Origin: Flavonifractor sp. An112
GTDB lineage: Bacteria > Bacillota > Clostridia > Oscillospirales > Oscillospiraceae
NCBI RefSeq assembly: GCF_002161085.1
Contig: NZ_NFLU01000012.1
Coordinates: 1 to 57,557 of the forward strand
Direction of reading: 5' to 3'
DNA length: 57,557 nucleotides
The position numbers and the translations under genes are program-made. Of this stretch, positions 1 through 7,932 are shown in pieces; position 1 is the stretch's first letter; every line of letters starts with the position of its first letter. The notes under the pieces are model-generated. The model did no database searches, was not told the origin of the DNA, and worked only from the letters and a program-made list of their open reading frames with translations.

Positions 1-227
1 GCCGGAGACTCCGACGGGGCGGCGGAGGGCTCGGTCACCGGTGCGGAGGGGGTGACCTCGGGCTGCACGGAGGGGGTAACCTCGGCGGCGGGGGGAGCGC
101 TCTTGCCCGCGGAGGGGATGAGCAGCAGACAGACGCATACCGCTGCGGCGGCAATGAGCAGGGGCAGGGTGGCACCGGGGCCATTTCTCTTGTTTTTCAT
201 GCGTTTGGGATGATAGGACTGGGACAA
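1..227 (-). CDS. Membrane-anchored extracellular protein, partial (cut by left edge)
   Basis: Only the N-terminus, about 75 residues, is inside the window. A short basic cytoplasmic segment (HPKRMKNKRNG) is followed by one hydrophobic helix (LPLLIAAAAVCVCLLLIP) and a Thr/Pro/Ser/Glu-rich extracellular linker with PSVQPEVTPSAPVTEPS-type repeats, which runs off the edge. I place the start at a TTG (227-225), six bases downstream of a GAGGTG Shine-Dalgarno site; an ATG at 200 is an alternative. The topology and leader closely resemble the SGNH hydrolase at 845-1726, so a second SGNH/DHHW-type cell-surface hydrolase is possible, but no catalytic domain is visible. It follows a terminator on its own strand (340-368), so it is probably transcribed separately. 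Confidence 0.55.
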   Translation of the reverse strand, partial: MSQSYHPKRMKNKRNGPGATLPLLIAAAAVCVCLLLIPSAGKSAPPAAEVTPSVQPEVTPSAPVTEPSAAPSESP

Positions 228-339
228 TGAAGACACCTCGATCTGTATAAACTGGACCCGGCCGGGGGTCTTGTGTTTGCATCTGTTAGACGGCAGGGGC
301 CAGTGAAAAGTTGAGGGAAAGCCAGTTTATTTTTTCAGA

Positions 340-368
340 AAAAACGCCGGGGTATCCCCGGCGTTTTT
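340..368 (-). terminator. Rho-independent terminator after the DUF4358 gene
   Basis: An 8-bp GC stem (CGCCGGGG/CCCCGGCG) around a 3-base loop is flanked by A and T runs. On the minus strand it ends in TTTTTT just after the lipoprotein stop at 378. It closes the five-gene minus-strand operon that begins near 3697. Confidence 0.85.
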
Positions 369-377
369 GGGTGGGAC

Positions 378-848
378 TCAGTTCAGGCTGTCCAGCACAC
401 TGCGAGCGGCGTCAGCGTCGGCGGCCACCACCAGCAGGGCGGTGTTGCCGGTCTGCTCCACGATGGCGTGGTTGAGCTTGTCCACCTCTCCGGGCATATA
501 GCTCTCCAGGGCGGTGATCTGATCGCTGACCCGCTTATCCAGGGCCTCCTTGGCGGTTTTGGCGGCGGCCTCGTCAGTGAGGGTGAGCACGGCGATCTCC
601 TCCGCGCCCATGGACAGGGAGGTGTAAACCACGCAGTCGGTGATGGTGGAGGCGTCAATGCCGTACATGGTGGCGGCGGTGTCCTTGTCCAGGGTGTCCA
701 AGGTGTCGCTGAAGGCGTCGGATTCCAGCAGAGCCTTGGCGGTGGTGGCAGGGTCATAGCTCTTGGCGCTTCCACCGCCTCCGCAGGCGGAAAGGGTCAG
801 GCACAGGGCAAGCACGCCGGGCAGCAGTCGGGTCAACAGGTTCTTCAT
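378..848 (-). CDS. DUF4358-type lipoprotein
   Basis: 156 residues. A lipoprotein signal peptide ([22 protein letters not shown], lipobox LSAC with Cys22) is followed by a Gly/Ser spacer and a compact alpha/beta domain of about 125 residues. The domain resembles the DUF4358 family of clostridial lipoproteins, whose function is unknown. It is predicted to be anchored outside the membrane. The ATG overlaps the stop of the upstream SGNH hydrolase (ATGA, 848-845), so the two are translationally coupled. From the family's usual neighbours (MBOAT and SGNH proteins) I infer a role in surface polymer acylation, but nothing in this sequence shows catalysis. Confidence 0.75.
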   Translation of the reverse strand: MKNLLTRLLPGVLALCLTLSACGGGGSAKSYDPATTAKALLESDAFSDTLDTLDKDTAATMYGIDASTITDCVVYTSLSMGAEEIAVLTLTDEAAAKTAKEALDKRVSDQITALESYMPGEVDKLNHAIVEQTGNTALLVVAADADAARSVLDSLN

Positions 849-1726
849 GGTTCTTTATCTCCTTCCATATCATCCGCATGGGTCTGTCCGGCCTGGTAGA
901 TCGCCGGGTCCACGGTGTGTTCCATCAGACAGGTCAGCCATGTTTCATACCAGGGACGCTTGAAGTGGATGCCGTCCGACGTGGCGTCGTCCGGCAGGGG
1001 GCCGTCGGCGGTGAGGGCGCTGTACACGTCCACCAGCACCACCTGATGCTCCCGGGCCAGCTGGGCAAACAGCTGGTTAAAGGCCTCTACCCGGGCGTTG
1101 GTAATGCAGGAGGCCTGACCGTAGGCCTTGCATTTGGCCTCGTCCACCGGGGCCAGATTTTGCAGATAGACCACGGCATTGGGCTGAAGGGCCTTTACCT
1201 CCTCTATAAAGACGCCGAAGGTGCGCAAATAGTTTTCCTCATTGTAATAACCCAGCTCATTCATACCGAAGGCTATGTAGACCTTGCCGAACTGGGGACC
1301 CTTCTCCAGGGCTTCCACAATGGAATAGTCCTGTCCGTCCACCGTCACCAGGCCGGGATTGTTCACCCCGAAAATACTCAGTCCGGTGTAGACGTAGAAG
1401 GTGGCGCCCCTGACGCCGCTGTACAGCTCCAGCCCATGGGTGCGGGAGTCGCCGATGAACAGGGCGTCGGAGAAGTAGTCCATGTCCACCGGATCGGTCT
1501 TGGGGGCGGGCTGGGTAAAATCAAAGGCAGGTGTAGGGGTAGGTGTAGGCGTGGGAGTGACGGTGGCCGTGGGGAGGGGATCAGCCCCCTCCGCCGGGGA
1601 GCGGCTGAGCACCGGAACGGTCACCAGAACCACACCCAACGCAATGGCCGCCAGCACCAGGGGCAGACGGCGGCGGGGCGGCGGAGAGGAGTTGCCGGTA
1701 AGCTGGGAATAGAGCGAGCGGGACAA
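845..1726 (-). CDS. Membrane-anchored SGNH/GDSL hydrolase
   Basis: About 293 residues: a basic cytoplasmic start, one transmembrane helix (about residues 20-40), a (Thr-Pro)n linker (about 53-66) and an SGNH-hydrolase domain. Visible blocks are FIGDSR with nucleophile Ser94, GMNELGY (block III Asn) and SDGIHF (catalytic Asp/His pair). Such enzymes deacetylate or transfer acyl groups on cell-wall polysaccharides or peptidoglycan; the substrate here is unknown. I chose a TTG start at 1726, six bases after GAGGTG; the upstream in-frame GTG (1735) lies inside that Shine-Dalgarno site. The gene begins 21 bases after the HAD phosphatase stop and overlaps the next lipoprotein gene, so it is in one operon with both. 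Confidence 0.85.
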   Translation of the reverse strand: MSRSLYSQLTGNSSPPPRRRLPLVLAAIALGVVLVTVPVLSRSPAEGADPLPTATVTPTPTPTPTPAFDFTQPAPKTDPVDMDYFSDALFIGDSRTHGLELYSGVRGATFYVYTGLSIFGVNNPGLVTVDGQDYSIVEALEKGPQFGKVYIAFGMNELGYYNEENYLRTFGVFIEEVKALQPNAVVYLQNLAPVDEAKCKAYGQASCITNARVEAFNQLFAQLAREHQVVLVDVYSALTADGPLPDDATSDGIHFKRPWYETWLTCLMEHTVDPAIYQAGQTHADDMEGDKEP

Positions 1727-1747
1727 ACAAAACACCTCGTTTGAAGT

Positions 1748-2449
1748 TTAAAAATCAGGGCCGTCCAGCACCAGCGGCAGCAGTTCCTCCAGCCTGGCGA
1801 TCTCCCAGGTAGGGGTAACGGGGCCGGGATTGGGCAGATGGCGGGGGTTGTACCAGGCGGTATCCAGCCCCATGGCGGCGCCGCCGCCGATGTCGGAGGT
1901 CAGGTTATCCCCCACCATCAGGGCCCGGCTCAGGTGGGTGATGCCCAGGGCGTCCAGCACCGGTCGGAAGAAGGCGGGGCTGGGCTTGGAAGCGCCGATC
2001 TCCTCGGAGATAAAGAGATGGGGAATGAGTTCTTTCAGGGGGGAGCGGTCAAACCGGCCCCGCTGGGCCCGGGCCACGCCGTTGGTGAGGATGGCAAGAG
2101 TGCAGTGCTCCCCCAGGGCCCGGCAGACCTCCAGGGCGCCGGGGAGGAGAAAGGACTGCTCGCCCAGCCGGTCCAGATAGGTCCGGTTGAGGGCGGCGGG
2201 GTCGGCGTCCACCCCCAGGGCGGCGGTGAGCCGGGCAAAGCGCTCCACCACCAGCCACTCCCGGGTGGCCACTCCCCGGTCCAGCATGGCCCACAGGAAA
2301 CTGTTGATGGACACATAGAGGGCCTCGGTCTCCGGGGGACAGGGGATGGAGAAGGCCTCCAGAGCCAGGCGCAGGGCCTCGTGCTCCGAGCGATCAAAGT
2401 CGAACAGGGTATTATCCGCGTCCAGCAGGACGAAATCGTAGCGTCTCAT
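1748..2449 (-). CDS. HAD-superfamily phosphatase, YjjG-like nucleotidase
   Basis: 233 residues starting MRRYDFVLLD. HAD motifs are all present: motif I DADNTLFDF (two Asp), motif II LTNG, the motif III lysine in GASKPSPAFF, and motif IV MVGDNLTSDI. The motif I form and the long alpha-helical cap match the YjjG/YfnB group, which removes phosphate from non-canonical pyrimidine nucleotides; the exact substrate here is inferred. The start overlaps the stop of the ThrE C-terminal half (ATGA, 2449-2446). Longer in-frame extensions upstream run antisense-like through that gene and are not real. Confidence 0.85.
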   Translation of the reverse strand: MRRYDFVLLDADNTLFDFDRSEHEALRLALEAFSIPCPPETEALYVSINSFLWAMLDRGVATREWLVVERFARLTAALGVDADPAALNRTYLDRLGEQSFLLPGALEVCRALGEHCTLAILTNGVARAQRGRFDRSPLKELIPHLFISEEIGASKPSPAFFRPVLDALGITHLSRALMVGDNLTSDIGGGAAMGLDTAWYNPRHLPNPGPVTPTWEIARLEELLPLVLDGPDF

Positions 2450-2922
2450 GGGTGTTTGCCTCCTGACAGGCCCCGCCGGTGATTCTGGTAGTTGGTGACC
2501 AGGCGGGCCAGAGAGGCCACCATCAGCACGCCCACCGCCAGGGCCCCGGCCAGGCCCAGGGTGTGGAGCAGAGACTCCAGGAACAGGGAGGTCTCCCCGC
2601 TCATGGCGTGCTCCATGGTGTAGTAGATGCCGCCGCCGGGCACCAGGGGAAAGAGGGCCACCAGCAGATAGCTGGTCACCGGGCACCGGCGCAGACGGGC
2701 CATGATCTCCGACCAGGCGGAGATGGCCAGGGCGGCGAAAAAGGACTGGATGATGTCGCTGTGAACCAGGGGGGCGGCCAGCAGATAGACCAGCCAGCCC
2801 AGGGCCCCGCCGCCGGCGCAGATGAGCATACCCGCGGCTCCGTGGATGTTGAACAGCAGGGAAAAGCCGATGCAGGCCAGGAAGGCGTAGATACAGGGCA
2901 GATAGTAGGTAAACTCTTCCAT
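2446..2922 (-). CDS. ThrE-type exporter, C-terminal half (YjjB-like)
   Basis: 158 residues, almost entirely hydrophobic, with about four to five transmembrane segments (CIYAFLACIGFSLLFNIHG, LGWLVYLLAAPL, SYLLVALFPLVPGGGIYY, LGLAGALAVGVLMVASLA). It matches the second domain of threonine/serine exporters (ThrE_2, DUF3815), encoded as a separate polypeptide. In E. coli the equivalent split pair YjjP/YjjB has been described as a succinate exporter, so the substrate cannot be assigned. It starts one base after the stop of the N-terminal half and overlaps the HAD phosphatase gene, forming a tight operon. Confidence 0.85.
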   Translation of the reverse strand: MEEFTYYLPCIYAFLACIGFSLLFNIHGAAGMLICAGGGALGWLVYLLAAPLVHSDIIQSFFAALAISAWSEIMARLRRCPVTSYLLVALFPLVPGGGIYYTMEHAMSGETSLFLESLLHTLGLAGALAVGVLMVASLARLVTNYQNHRRGLSGGKHP

Positions 2923-2923
2923 G

Positions 2924-3697
2924 TCAGCCTCCCATCAGCATTCGGATCAGGCCCAGGGCCAGAGCGGTGCCCAGGGCGATGGCCGCTCCGATGAGCAGGG
3001 CCTCTGCGGCCTTGCTGATGCCGGCCACCATGTCGCCGGCCATAATATCCCGCATGGCGTTGGTAAAGGCAATGCCGGGCACCAGGGCCATCAGGGCGCC
3101 GATGATGATGCTGTCGGAATTCTGGCCAATGCCGGCGGCAGTAAGGGCCAGGGCCACAAAGGCGGACACCGCCGCGCCGGCGATGGTTTTGAAAAAGAGG
3201 TTGGCCCCCAGCTTGGAGGTGAAGGCCATACACAGGCAGATCACCATGCCGCAGAGTCCGCCGCACAGACCGTCCCATACCGAGCCGCCGTAGAACAGGG
3301 AGAACATCCCGCAGCCCAGGAAGTGGGCCAGCAGCTGGACGGGCAGAGAGTAGACCTTGTGGGTGCGCTCGATCTGACGCATACTGTCCAGGGCCTCCTC
3401 AAAGGGGGGCGTCTCCCGGCACAGGCGGCGGCACAGATCGTTGTACCGCTCCAGCAGGTAGATGTCGGTGCCGTGGTTGGGCATCCGGCGGATCTGGGTC
3501 ATAGGTTCCCCCTGGGGAGAGGTGAGACTGACGATGATGCAGTTGGGGATGGCAAAGACCTCCCCCCGCTCGGCCCCATAGGCCTGGAGCAGGCGGCTGA
3601 TGGACTCCTCCACCCGGTAGATCTCCGCTCCGCTGAGCATGAGCCGGAAGCCCATTTCGCTTACGATTTCCAGCAGCTCGTTGTAGTCCGGCTTCAA
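2924..3697 (-). CDS. ThrE-type exporter, N-terminal half (DUF1212, YjjP-like)
   Basis: 257 residues. A cytoplasmic N-terminal domain of about 115 residues (EMGFRLMLSGAEIYRVEESI, the typical DUF1212 start) is followed by about five transmembrane helices, one with the conserved LVPGIAFTNAMRD segment. Together with the next gene it rebuilds a full ThrE-like threonine/serine or dicarboxylate exporter in the cytoplasmic membrane. The start is TTG, eight bases after an AAAGGAGGT site. It is the first gene of the minus-strand operon, divergent from the TetR gene; a 14-bp dyad (3734-3747) lies upstream. Confidence 0.87.
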   Translation of the reverse strand: MKPDYNELLEIVSEMGFRLMLSGAEIYRVEESISRLLQAYGAERGEVFAIPNCIIVSLTSPQGEPMTQIRRMPNHGTDIYLLERYNDLCRRLCRETPPFEEALDSMRQIERTHKVYSLPVQLLAHFLGCGMFSLFYGGSVWDGLCGGLCGMVICLCMAFTSKLGANLFFKTIAGAAVSAFVALALTAAGIGQNSDSIIIGALMALVPGIAFTNAMRDIMAGDMVAGISKAAEALLIGAAIALGTALALGLIRMLMGG

Positions 3698-3733
3698 CGG
3701 GGAGACCTCCTTTCTGCAAAAAAGCGCGGTGTT

Positions 3734-3747
3734 CCGGTGGACACCGG
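3734..3747. promoter_or_regulatory. Short dyad between the thrE operon and tetR
   Basis: CCGGTG-GA-CACCGG, six-base arms, sits in the divergent intergenic region about 36 bases upstream of the thrE TTG start. It could be an operator for the adjacent TetR regulator, but the arms are short and GC-rich and may occur by chance. Confidence 0.25.
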
Positions 3748-3825
3748 TTTACAGCTTATCACATTTCCCCCGGGATATCCATACCTTTCTCAGAAATATT
3801 ACGCCCCCCTGAAAAAAGGGAAGTA

Positions 3826-3854
3826 TTGAATGTAAAAATAGGATTTGGTACAAT
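3826..3854 (+). promoter_or_regulatory. Sigma-A promoter of tetR-acetyltransferase operon
   Basis: TTGAAT, 17 bases, TACAAT. The predicted transcription start is near 3861, about 30 bases before the ATG. It rules out the longer in-frame translation that would begin in the -35 box. Confidence 0.75.
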
Positions 3855-3891
3855 AACGGTATCAAGAAAGAGAGGAAAGAGAGGTGGTCTT

Positions 3892-4572
3892 ATGCCGCCC
3901 AGGGAAAAGACGCCTGCGGAAAAAGCAGCAGAAAAAGCCCGTATTCTGGACGCCGCCCTGGACATCCTTGCGGCCGACGGCTATGAGGGCCTGACCATGC
4001 GCCGCCTGGGGCAGAAAATCGGCGCCTCAGCCACCAAGATCTATCTCTATTTTGTCAACAAGGATGAGGTATATCTGTCGGTGGTGATTGAGGGCTACCG
4101 CCAGCTGTGCGACAGTCTGCGGCAGGCCATGGAAACCGTCTCCGGCGGGGAGGCTCAGTTTGACGCCTTCCTGCACACCTATCTGGAGTTTGCGTGGAGC
4201 CACCCCACCTTTTACGAGGTGATGGCGCTGAAAAAGGTCCCCATGCAGGCCGATTACGCCGGCACCGAGATGGAGGAGGTGGCCCGGCGGAAGTATGAGG
4301 CTGGGATGGAGGTCTTTACCCTCACCCGGCAGGTGATGGAGCACTATCTGAGCGACAAGGGATATACCCTCCAGGTGTCCCGGGACGCGGCGGCCTTCTC
4401 CATCATCGTATTTCTCAACGGGCTGCTCAATACCTACTACAACAGGCTGGCTCACACCGTATTCTCCGACCTGGATCAGCTGCTGGGCGACTGCATCCGG
4501 CTGCTGAAAAATTCCTTCCGCAACAGCGCGCTGTCGGAAGGGGACCAATTCCAAGGCAAATCAGGTGAATGA
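3892..4572 (+). CDS. TetR-family transcriptional regulator
   Basis: 226 residues starting MPPREKTPAEKAAEKARILD, after GAGGTGG. The N-terminal helix-turn-helix (about residues 20-65: ILDAALDILAADGYEGLTMRRLGQKIGASATKIYLYFVNKDEVY, shown here only as landmarks ILDAALDI and KIYLYFVNKDE) is typical of TetR. The C-terminal helical ligand domain is unlike any I can name. It is followed after three bases by an acetyltransferase gene, so the two are co-transcribed; it may autoregulate or control the divergent thrE operon. The effector is unknown. Confidence 0.85.
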   Translation: MPPREKTPAEKAAEKARILDAALDILAADGYEGLTMRRLGQKIGASATKIYLYFVNKDEVYLSVVIEGYRQLCDSLRQAMETVSGGEAQFDAFLHTYLEFAWSHPTFYEVMALKKVPMQADYAGTEMEEVARRKYEAGMEVFTLTRQVMEHYLSDKGYTLQVSRDAAAFSIIVFLNGLLNTYYNRLAHTVFSDLDQLLGDCIRLLKNSFRNSALSEGDQFQGKSGE

Positions 4573-4575
4573 AGC

Positions 4576-5220
4576 ATGACGGAGGAAGAAAAGATCTTTG
4601 CCGGGAAGATGTTTGATCCCCGGCGGCAGGAGCTGAAGGACCTGAAGCACAAGGCCCATGAGGCCTGCCGGAAGTACAATTCCATGGACGAGTACGACCC
4701 TGACCGGGGGGAAGTGATCCGGGCCATTCTGGGCCGGGCGGGCAAGGCCTGCTACTTCCAGGGCCCTGTCCAGTTTAACTACGGCTGCCATACCTTTATT
4801 GGAGAGAACTTTTTCGCCAACTTCAATTTGATGGTGATGGATGATGCCAGGGTATTCATCGGGGACAACGTGTGCTTTGGGCCCAACGTGTCCCTGATGG
4901 CCACCAACCACCCCCTGCCCGCCCAGGAGCGCACCGGCCTGGACGGGGAGGGCCGCACCACCATGGCGGAGTTTGCCCGGGAGATCCACATCGGCAGCGG
5001 GGTGTGGCTGGCCTGCAACGTGGTGGTGCTGGACGGCGTCACCATCGGAGACGGAGCGGTGATCGGCGCGGGCAGTGTGGTCACCAAGGACATCCCCGCC
5101 GGCTGGCTGGCTTACGGCAATCCCTGCCGCCCCATCCGCCCCATTACGATTGCTGACAGCAAACGGGAGCTGATCCTGGAGGAGGATCTGGACCACTTTG
5201 CCTGGAATCTCAGGGAATGA
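4576..5220 (+). CDS. Sugar O-acetyltransferase, LacA/Maa/NodL family
   Basis: 214 residues with the left-handed beta-helix hexapeptide repeats of galactoside/maltose acetyltransferases (about residues 70-190: VFIGDNVCFGPNV, IHIGSGVWLACNVVVL, GVTIGDGAVIGAGSVV). The N-terminal Mac domain (MTEEEKIFAGKMFDPRRQEL) and the catalytic His in MATNHPL are present, as is the terminal YGNPCRPIRPI. It should transfer acetyl from acetyl-CoA to a sugar hydroxyl in the cytoplasm. It lies directly downstream of TetR and ends at a strong bidirectional terminator. Confidence 0.92.
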   Translation: MTEEEKIFAGKMFDPRRQELKDLKHKAHEACRKYNSMDEYDPDRGEVIRAILGRAGKACYFQGPVQFNYGCHTFIGENFFANFNLMVMDDARVFIGDNVCFGPNVSLMATNHPLPAQERTGLDGEGRTTMAEFAREIHIGSGVWLACNVVVLDGVTIGDGAVIGAGSVVTKDIPAGWLAYGNPCRPIRPITIADSKRELILEEDLDHFAWNLRE

Positions 5221-5254
5221 AAAAAGCGCGCCGCAGATGCGGCGCGCTTTTTTG
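5221..5254. terminator. Bidirectional terminator between convergent genes
   Basis: A perfect hairpin with 16-base arms (six A, GCGCGCCGCA, loop GA, then the complement and six T). It serves the acetyltransferase on the plus strand and the LtaS-type gene on the minus strand. Confidence 0.9.
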
Positions 5255-5262
5255 TGGGCAGC

Positions 5263-7077
5263 TCAGGGATCGAAAACGGCGCTTCGCCGTCCGCCCCCTC
5301 CAAACAGGTTGTTGTACTGTATCTGCTGGTAGTCCTCAATGAGGGCGGCGTAGTCGTTGGTCTCCAGATGGCTGTGGGCCTGCCCGGCTGTGTCCATATA
5401 GCCCACAAAGGTGAGGGCGGGCAGCTGCTGCTGGAGCTGCCACAGATAGCCGTCGTACACCGTGCCCCCGATACCGGCGTACCGCAGCAGATAGAGGCTC
5501 AAAAAGTTCAGACTGGTGATCTCCGGGCCCTCCTCCGGCAGGGGATAGTTGGCCCAGATCACAAAGGGTGTCTCATACTTGCCCATGTACTGATTCATGT
5601 TCATCTGGTCCTGGGTGACGCCGTAGGCCTTGTCCAGGAAGCCCTGCTCCACCGAGGGCTGGTGGTCACCGAACATGAGGATAATGGTGGGCTCCTCCTG
5701 GTTCTGGAAATACTCCACCAGAGTGCGGAAGGCCTGGTCGGTCTTGTTGGCCAGGGTGAGGTACTGCTCGGCCTGGGGGTACTTGCCCGGCTGGTCGGTG
5801 AGGGTGACCTGGGCGAGATAGTCCTCGGCGGTGTAGCTGCCGTGGTTCTGGATGGTGACGTTGAACAGGAAGAGGGGCTGCCCCTCCTCCTTGTGCTCAA
5901 ACTCCCAGATGATCTGCTGGAAATCGGACTGATCGCTGACATAGCCGTGTTCCATGGTCTGGGCCACGTCCATGTCCTCCACACACTTGAACTGGTCAAA
6001 GCCCAGCTGGGGATAGGCCAGGTTGCGCTGCCAGGAGGTGCGCTCGCCGGGGTGGAAGGCCAGGGTGTCATACCCCTGGGCCTTCAGCAGGGAGGCCAGA
6101 GAGGCGGTGGGCCCCAGCACATACTGCTGGTAGGGAATGCTGCCCGAGGGCAGGAAGGCCATGGTGTTGCCGGTGAGGAACTCAAACTCGCTGGCGCTGG
6201 TACCCGCCCCGAATACCGAGGTATAGGTGTGGCCGAAGATGGAATTGTCCAGGGAGCGGATGTAGTCGGTGACGCTCTCGCTGAGCTGCAGGTTGCCGTA
6301 GGACTCAAAATCGGCCCAGGACTCGTTCATGATGGCGATGATGTTGGGCTTTTGGACCGACACCGCCGCCGGCTCCAGGGCCTCCACCCCCTCCAGCAGG
6401 GTATCCACGTTCTCCGGGGAGTAGCCCTCCGGCTCCTCAACCTCCAGAAACTCGGTGTTGCGGTAAAACACGGCCAGGCAGCCGCCAGTGCGGTAGGCCC
6501 CCGCCTGATCCCACACGTCGGTCTTGACCCCCAGCTTCTCCAGCTTTTCCGAGGGTAGCAGGAACATGAGGCAGGCCAGCCCCGCCGCCAGACAGGCCAG
6601 CCGCAGGGGCAGGCGCTTCCGGGTGGTGAGCCGCAGCCGGGCCTTGCGCCGCTCCGGGTGGAGGAATACCACCAGGGCGGCCGCCAGAAAGATGGCGACT
6701 CCCATCTGCCAGGTGAGGAACAGGTGGTAGTTGCCCGCCACGCTGGCGGCGGTGCCCAGGGCGGAGAAATCCCAGGGCAGGATGGGGGTGCCCCGGAAGG
6801 TGTTGACGAAGCAGTTGGCGGCGCCCCAGGACCCGGCGGCGATGTGGATGCCGATGGTGCAGGGGGCGATGCGCCCCACCAGGGCGCACAGCAGCCAGAA
6901 CAGCAGAGCCACGCACAGGGCGTTGGCCACCAGTACGGGGAAGGTCAGAGCAAAAGGATTGGCTCCGTATGTAAACTGCATGAGCCACACGGCGGTAAAG
7001 GGGGTCAAAAGCAGAAAGACCGCCTGCCACAGCCGGTCCTTGCGCAGCAGGGAAAGGATTTGTTCACGGTTCATCAT
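5263..7077 (-). CDS. LTA synthase family phosphoglycerol transferase
   Basis: 604 residues. Five transmembrane helices (about residues 17-175) precede an extracellular sulfatase-like domain. Metal/catalytic residues are visible: Glu252 in IMNESWAD, the nucleophile Thr293 in GAGTSASEF, HPGERTSW, and the FGDHQPS block. LtaS-type enzymes polymerise glycerol-phosphate from phosphatidylglycerol on the outer membrane face; whether this one makes lipoteichoic acid, primes it, or decorates another glycan cannot be decided. It has its own near-consensus promoter (7115-7143) and an SD (GGAG) nine bases before the ATG. It is monocistronic. Confidence 0.92.
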   Translation of the reverse strand: MMNREQILSLLRKDRLWQAVFLLLTPFTAVWLMQFTYGANPFALTFPVLVANALCVALLFWLLCALVGRIAPCTIGIHIAAGSWGAANCFVNTFRGTPILPWDFSALGTAASVAGNYHLFLTWQMGVAIFLAAALVVFLHPERRKARLRLTTRKRLPLRLACLAAGLACLMFLLPSEKLEKLGVKTDVWDQAGAYRTGGCLAVFYRNTEFLEVEEPEGYSPENVDTLLEGVEALEPAAVSVQKPNIIAIMNESWADFESYGNLQLSESVTDYIRSLDNSIFGHTYTSVFGAGTSASEFEFLTGNTMAFLPSGSIPYQQYVLGPTASLASLLKAQGYDTLAFHPGERTSWQRNLAYPQLGFDQFKCVEDMDVAQTMEHGYVSDQSDFQQIIWEFEHKEEGQPLFLFNVTIQNHGSYTAEDYLAQVTLTDQPGKYPQAEQYLTLANKTDQAFRTLVEYFQNQEEPTIILMFGDHQPSVEQGFLDKAYGVTQDQMNMNQYMGKYETPFVIWANYPLPEEGPEITSLNFLSLYLLRYAGIGGTVYDGYLWQLQQQLPALTFVGYMDTAGQAHSHLETNDYAALIEDYQQIQYNNLFGGGGRRSAVFDP

Positions 7078-7114
7078 AGTATGGTACTCCGGTCATTTGG
7101 GAAGATAGTGTGCC

Positions 7115-7143
7115 ATTATAGCGCAAAAAGCCCAGCTTGTCAA
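7115..7143 (-). promoter_or_regulatory. Sigma-A promoter of the LtaS-type gene
   Basis: On the minus strand, TTGACA, 17 bases, TATAAT: both boxes perfect. It starts immediately downstream of the terminator that closes the amino-acid transporter operon. Confidence 0.9.
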
Positions 7144-7170
7144 AGCCGACCGGTGAAAAAGAAACGGAAA

Positions 7171-7203
7171 ACGTCCCCCGGTACAGTTTGTACCGGGGGA
7201 CGT
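7171..7203 (-). terminator. Terminator of the amino-acid ABC operon
   Basis: Perfect 15-base arms (ACGTCCCCCGGTACA and complement) around a 3-base loop, followed on the minus strand by TTTTCCGTTTC. It lies seven bases after the ATPase stop. Confidence 0.9.
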
Positions 7204-7209
7204 GGCAGA

Positions 7210-7932
7210 TTACAGCACCTTGGACAAAAATTCGATGGTACGCTGTTCCTTGGGGTTGGCGAAGAAGGCGTGGGGCTCGTTCTGCTCCAGCACATGGCCG
7301 CCGTCCATAAAGAGGACCCGGCTGCCCACTTCCCGGGCAAAGCCCATCTCGTGGGTGACCACCACCATGGTCATGCCCTCGTCGGCCAGCTGCTTCATGA
7401 CTTCCAGCACCTCGCCCACCATTTCGGGGTCCAGGGCGGAGGTGGGCTCGTCGAACAGCATCACCTTGGGCTTCATGGCCAGAGCCCGGACAATGGCGAT
7501 ACGCTGCTTCTGGCCGCCGGAGAGCTGGGCGGGATAGGCGTCCGCCTTCTCCTCCAGACCCACCCGCTTCAGCAGGGCGGTGGCGGTGTCATCGGCCTCG
7601 GCCTGGCTCATCAGCTTGGTGCGGACGGGAGCCAGGGTAATGTTCTTCCGAATGGTCATGTTGGGGAAGAGGTTGAAGTGCTGGAACACCATACCCATCT
7701 GCCGACGGATCAGGTCGATGTTGGTCTTGGGGTCGGTGATGGCGGTGCCCTCAAAGGTGATGGTGCCCTTGGTGGGGGCCTCCAGCAGGTTGAGGCAGCG
7801 CAGGAAGGTGGACTTGCCCGAGCCGGAGGGCCCGATGATGACCACTTTCTCCCCGGGATAGATGTGCTCGGAGATGTCGTCCAGCACCAGATGGTCCCCG
7901 AAGGACTTGGACAGATGTTTAACGTCTATCAC
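7210..7932 (-). CDS. glnQ: Polar amino-acid ABC transporter ATP-binding protein (GlnQ-like)
   Basis: 240 residues, the usual length for the family. Walker [11 protein letters not shown]-loop [13 protein letters not shown], signature LSGGQKQR, Walker [15 protein letters not shown] and the switch His in VVVTHEMGF are all intact. It powers import of glutamine or another polar amino acid together with the permease and lipoprotein encoded just upstream. The start is GTG behind AAAGGAGG; the gene overlaps the permease by 14 bases, indicating translational coupling. Confidence 0.95.
   Translation of the reverse strand: MIDVKHLSKSFGDHLVLDDISEHIYPGEKVVIIGPSGSGKSTFLRCLNLLEAPTKGTITFEGTAITDPKTNIDLIRRQMGMVFQHFNLFPNMTIRKNITLAPVRTKLMSQAEADDTATALLKRVGLEEKADAYPAQLSGGQKQRIAIVRALAMKPKVMLFDEPTSALDPEMVGEVLEVMKQLADEGMTMVVVTHEMGFAREVGSRVLFMDGGHVLEQNEPHAFFANPKEQRTIEFLSKVL

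Noticed and set aside
3826-3891. Longer N-terminus for the TetR protein
   Set aside because: The upstream TTG is the -35 box of a good promoter (TTGAAT-17-TACAAT), so those codons cannot be in the message. The same argument removes the extension of oppB into its -35 box at 15818.
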